A stretch of DNA of 32,298 nucleotides from Clostridia bacterium (GTDB lineage: Bacteria; Bacillota; Clostridia; Christensenellales; Aristaeellaceae): the NCBI GenBank assembly GCA_030535375.1, contig JAUNJB010000005.1, positions 1 through 32,298 on the forward strand, read 5' to 3'. Under the pieces are notes generated by a model. It worked only from the letters and a program-made list of their open reading frames with translations. It did not search any database and had not been told where the DNA came from. The translations under genes and the position numbers were made by a program. Positions 31,102-32,298 of this stretch are shown here, one piece after another; position 1 is the stretch's first letter; each line of letters starts with the position of its first letter.

Positions 31102-32052
31102 TTACCGGATGGCGCGGCGGTAATCCAGCGGCGTTGTGCCCATCGTCCGCCGGAAGGCCGCGGCGAATTTGCTGGGGCTGTCGTAGCCCACTCGCCCGGC
31201 GATTTCCGCGATGCTCATCCCGCGCTCCTGCCTCAGCCATACCGCCGCCTGATTCATGCGGTATCGCGTCAGCCATGTGCCGATGCTTGTGCCGAATACG
31301 GAGCGGAAGCACTGCTTCATGGCGGTCATCGGGATGCCGAAGCGCCGGGCGAGTTCCTGCTGGGGATAGCTCTTGTCCATGTTTTCCGCCAAAAAGGCCT
31401 GAATCGCCTTGACCTTTTCCACCTGGGTCTTGTAAAAATAAGGCTTCTCCTCGAGCGTGTCGGGGAGCTCCAGCGCATCGAGAAAGAGCAGAAGCTCGAG
31501 AATCTTGATTTTGAAATAGGGCAGCTTGATCGCCTCGGGCACGGTGTAGAGCTCCGCGAAGATGTGTTCAATGGCGGGCTGGCTGCGCAGCACGTGGGGA
31601 TAGCGGTCCGCACAGTATTTTCCTTGCAGGCGGAGGAGATCCACGGGAAAGTCCCTGAATTCCCCGGGCAGCGCGGCACAGGCGCGGACCATGTCCATGG
31701 AGACCATCGCGCCGTGGTAGTGGCTCAGCGGCATCTCAAAATGGCCGTTGTGCGTCAGCCGCCGGTCGAGCTTGAGGTCGCCTGCCTCCACATAGCCGTA
31801 CGCGTCGTTGCGCGCGGTGTATTCAAGCCGCCCCTCGCGGCAGTGATCGATGCACAGCATCGCCCTGTCCGGCACGAATTCTGAATCGAAATACCGCATG
31901 TGAAAATCGTTGTAGGCCAGTGTCACGCCGGGAAACACATCGTACATGGTGATGGTTCCCTCGCCGGTTTCGTTGTGCAGCTGATAGACTGTGCAGCCGC
32001 CGCTCTGGGCCAGCAGGTGCACCTGATCACAATCGCCAAAGTAGGATGGCAT
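31102..32052 (-). CDS. AraC family transcriptional regulator (YbtA-like)
   Basis: 316 residues; ATG behind AAAGGAGACGGCC. The C-terminal AraC domain is complete: YPQQELARRFGIPMTAMKQCF and then IAEIAGRVGYDSPSKFAAAF, ending TTPLDYRR. The N-terminal domain (GEGTITMYDVFPGVTLAYND, then LCIDHCREGRLEYTA) matches that of the AraC protein at 25589-26581. Regulators of this kind commonly lie next to siderophore-type ABC pairs and activate them when the metallophore is bound. It reads in the same direction as the two ABC genes downstream and is shielded from upstream transcripts by two repeat-borne terminators. Confidence 0.92.
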   Translation of the reverse strand: MPSYFGDCDQVHLLAQSGGCTVYQLHNETGEGTITMYDVFPGVTLAYNDFHMRYFDSEFVPDRAMLCIDHCREGRLEYTARNDAYGYVEAGDLKLDRRLTHNGHFEMPLSHYHGAMVSMDMVRACAALPGEFRDFPVDLLRLQGKYCADRYPHVLRSQPAIEHIFAELYTVPEAIKLPYFKIKILELLLFLDALELPDTLEEKPYFYKTQVEKVKAIQAFLAENMDKSYPQQELARRFGIPMTAMKQCFRSVFGTSIGTWLTRYRMNQAAVWLRQERGMSIAEIAGRVGYDSPSKFAAAFRRTMGTTPLDYRRAIR

Positions 32053-32145
32053 GGCCGTCTCCTTTCCGTGCGGGCCGTTTTACGCCCTTTTAACCAGCAT
32101 AGCATATTTGCCGCGGCATTTCTGCCCTGATCCGCCGAAAATCGC

Positions 32146-32200
32146 CCGATCAGCCAAAAAGCGCGCCGTGCGCGCTCCCACTGCCGAAGCACTTCCCATT
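32146..32200 (-). repeat. 55-bp direct repeat, copy 1, carrying an intrinsic terminator
   Basis: Identical over 55 bases to 32244-32298; period 98 bases. On the minus strand it contains AGCGCGC, loop ACG, GCGCGCT followed by TTTTT: a compact terminator for transcripts coming from the right. It lies about 95 bases upstream of the AraC gene and insulates it from read-through. Confidence 0.85.
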
Positions 32201-32243
32201 CCAAAGCGTTTTTGTGCTCGCCGCCTGATATTTTGCGCAATTT

Positions 32244-32298
32244 CCGATCAGCCAAAAAGCGCGCCGTGCGCGCTCCCACTGCCGAAGCACTTCCCATT
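32244..32298 (-). repeat. 55-bp direct repeat, copy 2, at the window edge
   Basis: Exact copy of 32146-32200, including the hairpin (32258-32274) and the T tract on the minus strand. The window ends exactly where the repeat ends, so the repeat may continue or the end may reflect an assembly break. The 43 bases between the copies (32201-32243) show nothing I can name. Confidence 0.85.

Noticed and set aside
32160..32274. CRISPR-like array (two repeats with a spacer)
   Set aside because: Only two copies of a 55-base unit, with a terminator hairpin inside each, no cas genes, and a 43-base spacer of unremarkable sequence.
31923..32297. Leftward frame running through the terminal repeats into the AraC gene
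   Set aside because: It is made of the direct repeats, passes through two terminator hairpins and overlaps the AraC gene in another frame.

Overview
The window looks like part of a chromosome from an anaerobic, GC-rich member of the Clostridia (Firmicutes). The grounds are strong AGGAGG-type ribosome binding sites, TTG and GTG starts, consensus sigma-A promoters (TTGACA-17-TATAAT), TRAP transporters, YheO and AraC regulators, and genes packed with 4-base overlaps. The organism assignment is inference; there is no rRNA or other marker gene, and I see no tRNA, CRISPR array, transposase or phage gene.

Left part (1-14560): transport and catabolism. A TRAP transporter (binding protein, large permease, small permease, in the unusual P-M-Q order) reads leftward, and the ribosome binding site of a further gene sits at the left edge. 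An autoregulated TetR gene and a PhnP-like metallo-hydrolase gene read rightward, followed by a YheO-type regulator. A divergent pair follows. ridA-ycxB reads left. A long operon reads right: a second TRAP transporter (P-Q-M), an amidohydrolase, a threonine-synthase-like PLP enzyme and an M20 amidohydrolase, ended by a strong terminator. The simplest reading is uptake of an amide- or peptide-like amino-acid derivative, hydrolysis, and PLP chemistry whose enamine/imine by-products RidA would clear.

Right part (14580-32298): a probable metal or metallophore homeostasis island. It holds (i) a TetR gene and an operon of two serine hydrolases, three small membrane proteins and an L-2-amino-thiazoline-4-carboxylate hydrolase-like protein; (ii) a leftward operon of a Cys-rich G3E GTPase, an orphan ABC ATPase and a binding-protein-like protein without signal peptide; (iii) a rightward operon of a Crp/Fnr regulator, a NitT/TauT/ThiY-type ABC importer and an AraC regulator; (iv) a secreted ZinT-like protein; and (v) a leftward AraC plus heterodimeric YbtPQ/IrtAB-like ABC transporter operon.

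The main discovery is one palindrome, GTTAG-N6-CTAAC, at four promoters in the right part (15277, 22317 with one mismatch, 22436, 26642). It sits on the -35/-10 region or the start site, so it probably represses. It ties operons i-iv into one regulon. Its geometry (5-bp arms, 6-bp spacer) is that of Crp/Fnr family sites, and a Crp/Fnr gene lies directly behind one copy; a metal-dependent repressor encoded elsewhere is the main alternative. A second notable element is a perfect 17-bp inverted repeat that would bury the ribosome binding site of the ABC exporter/importer pair.
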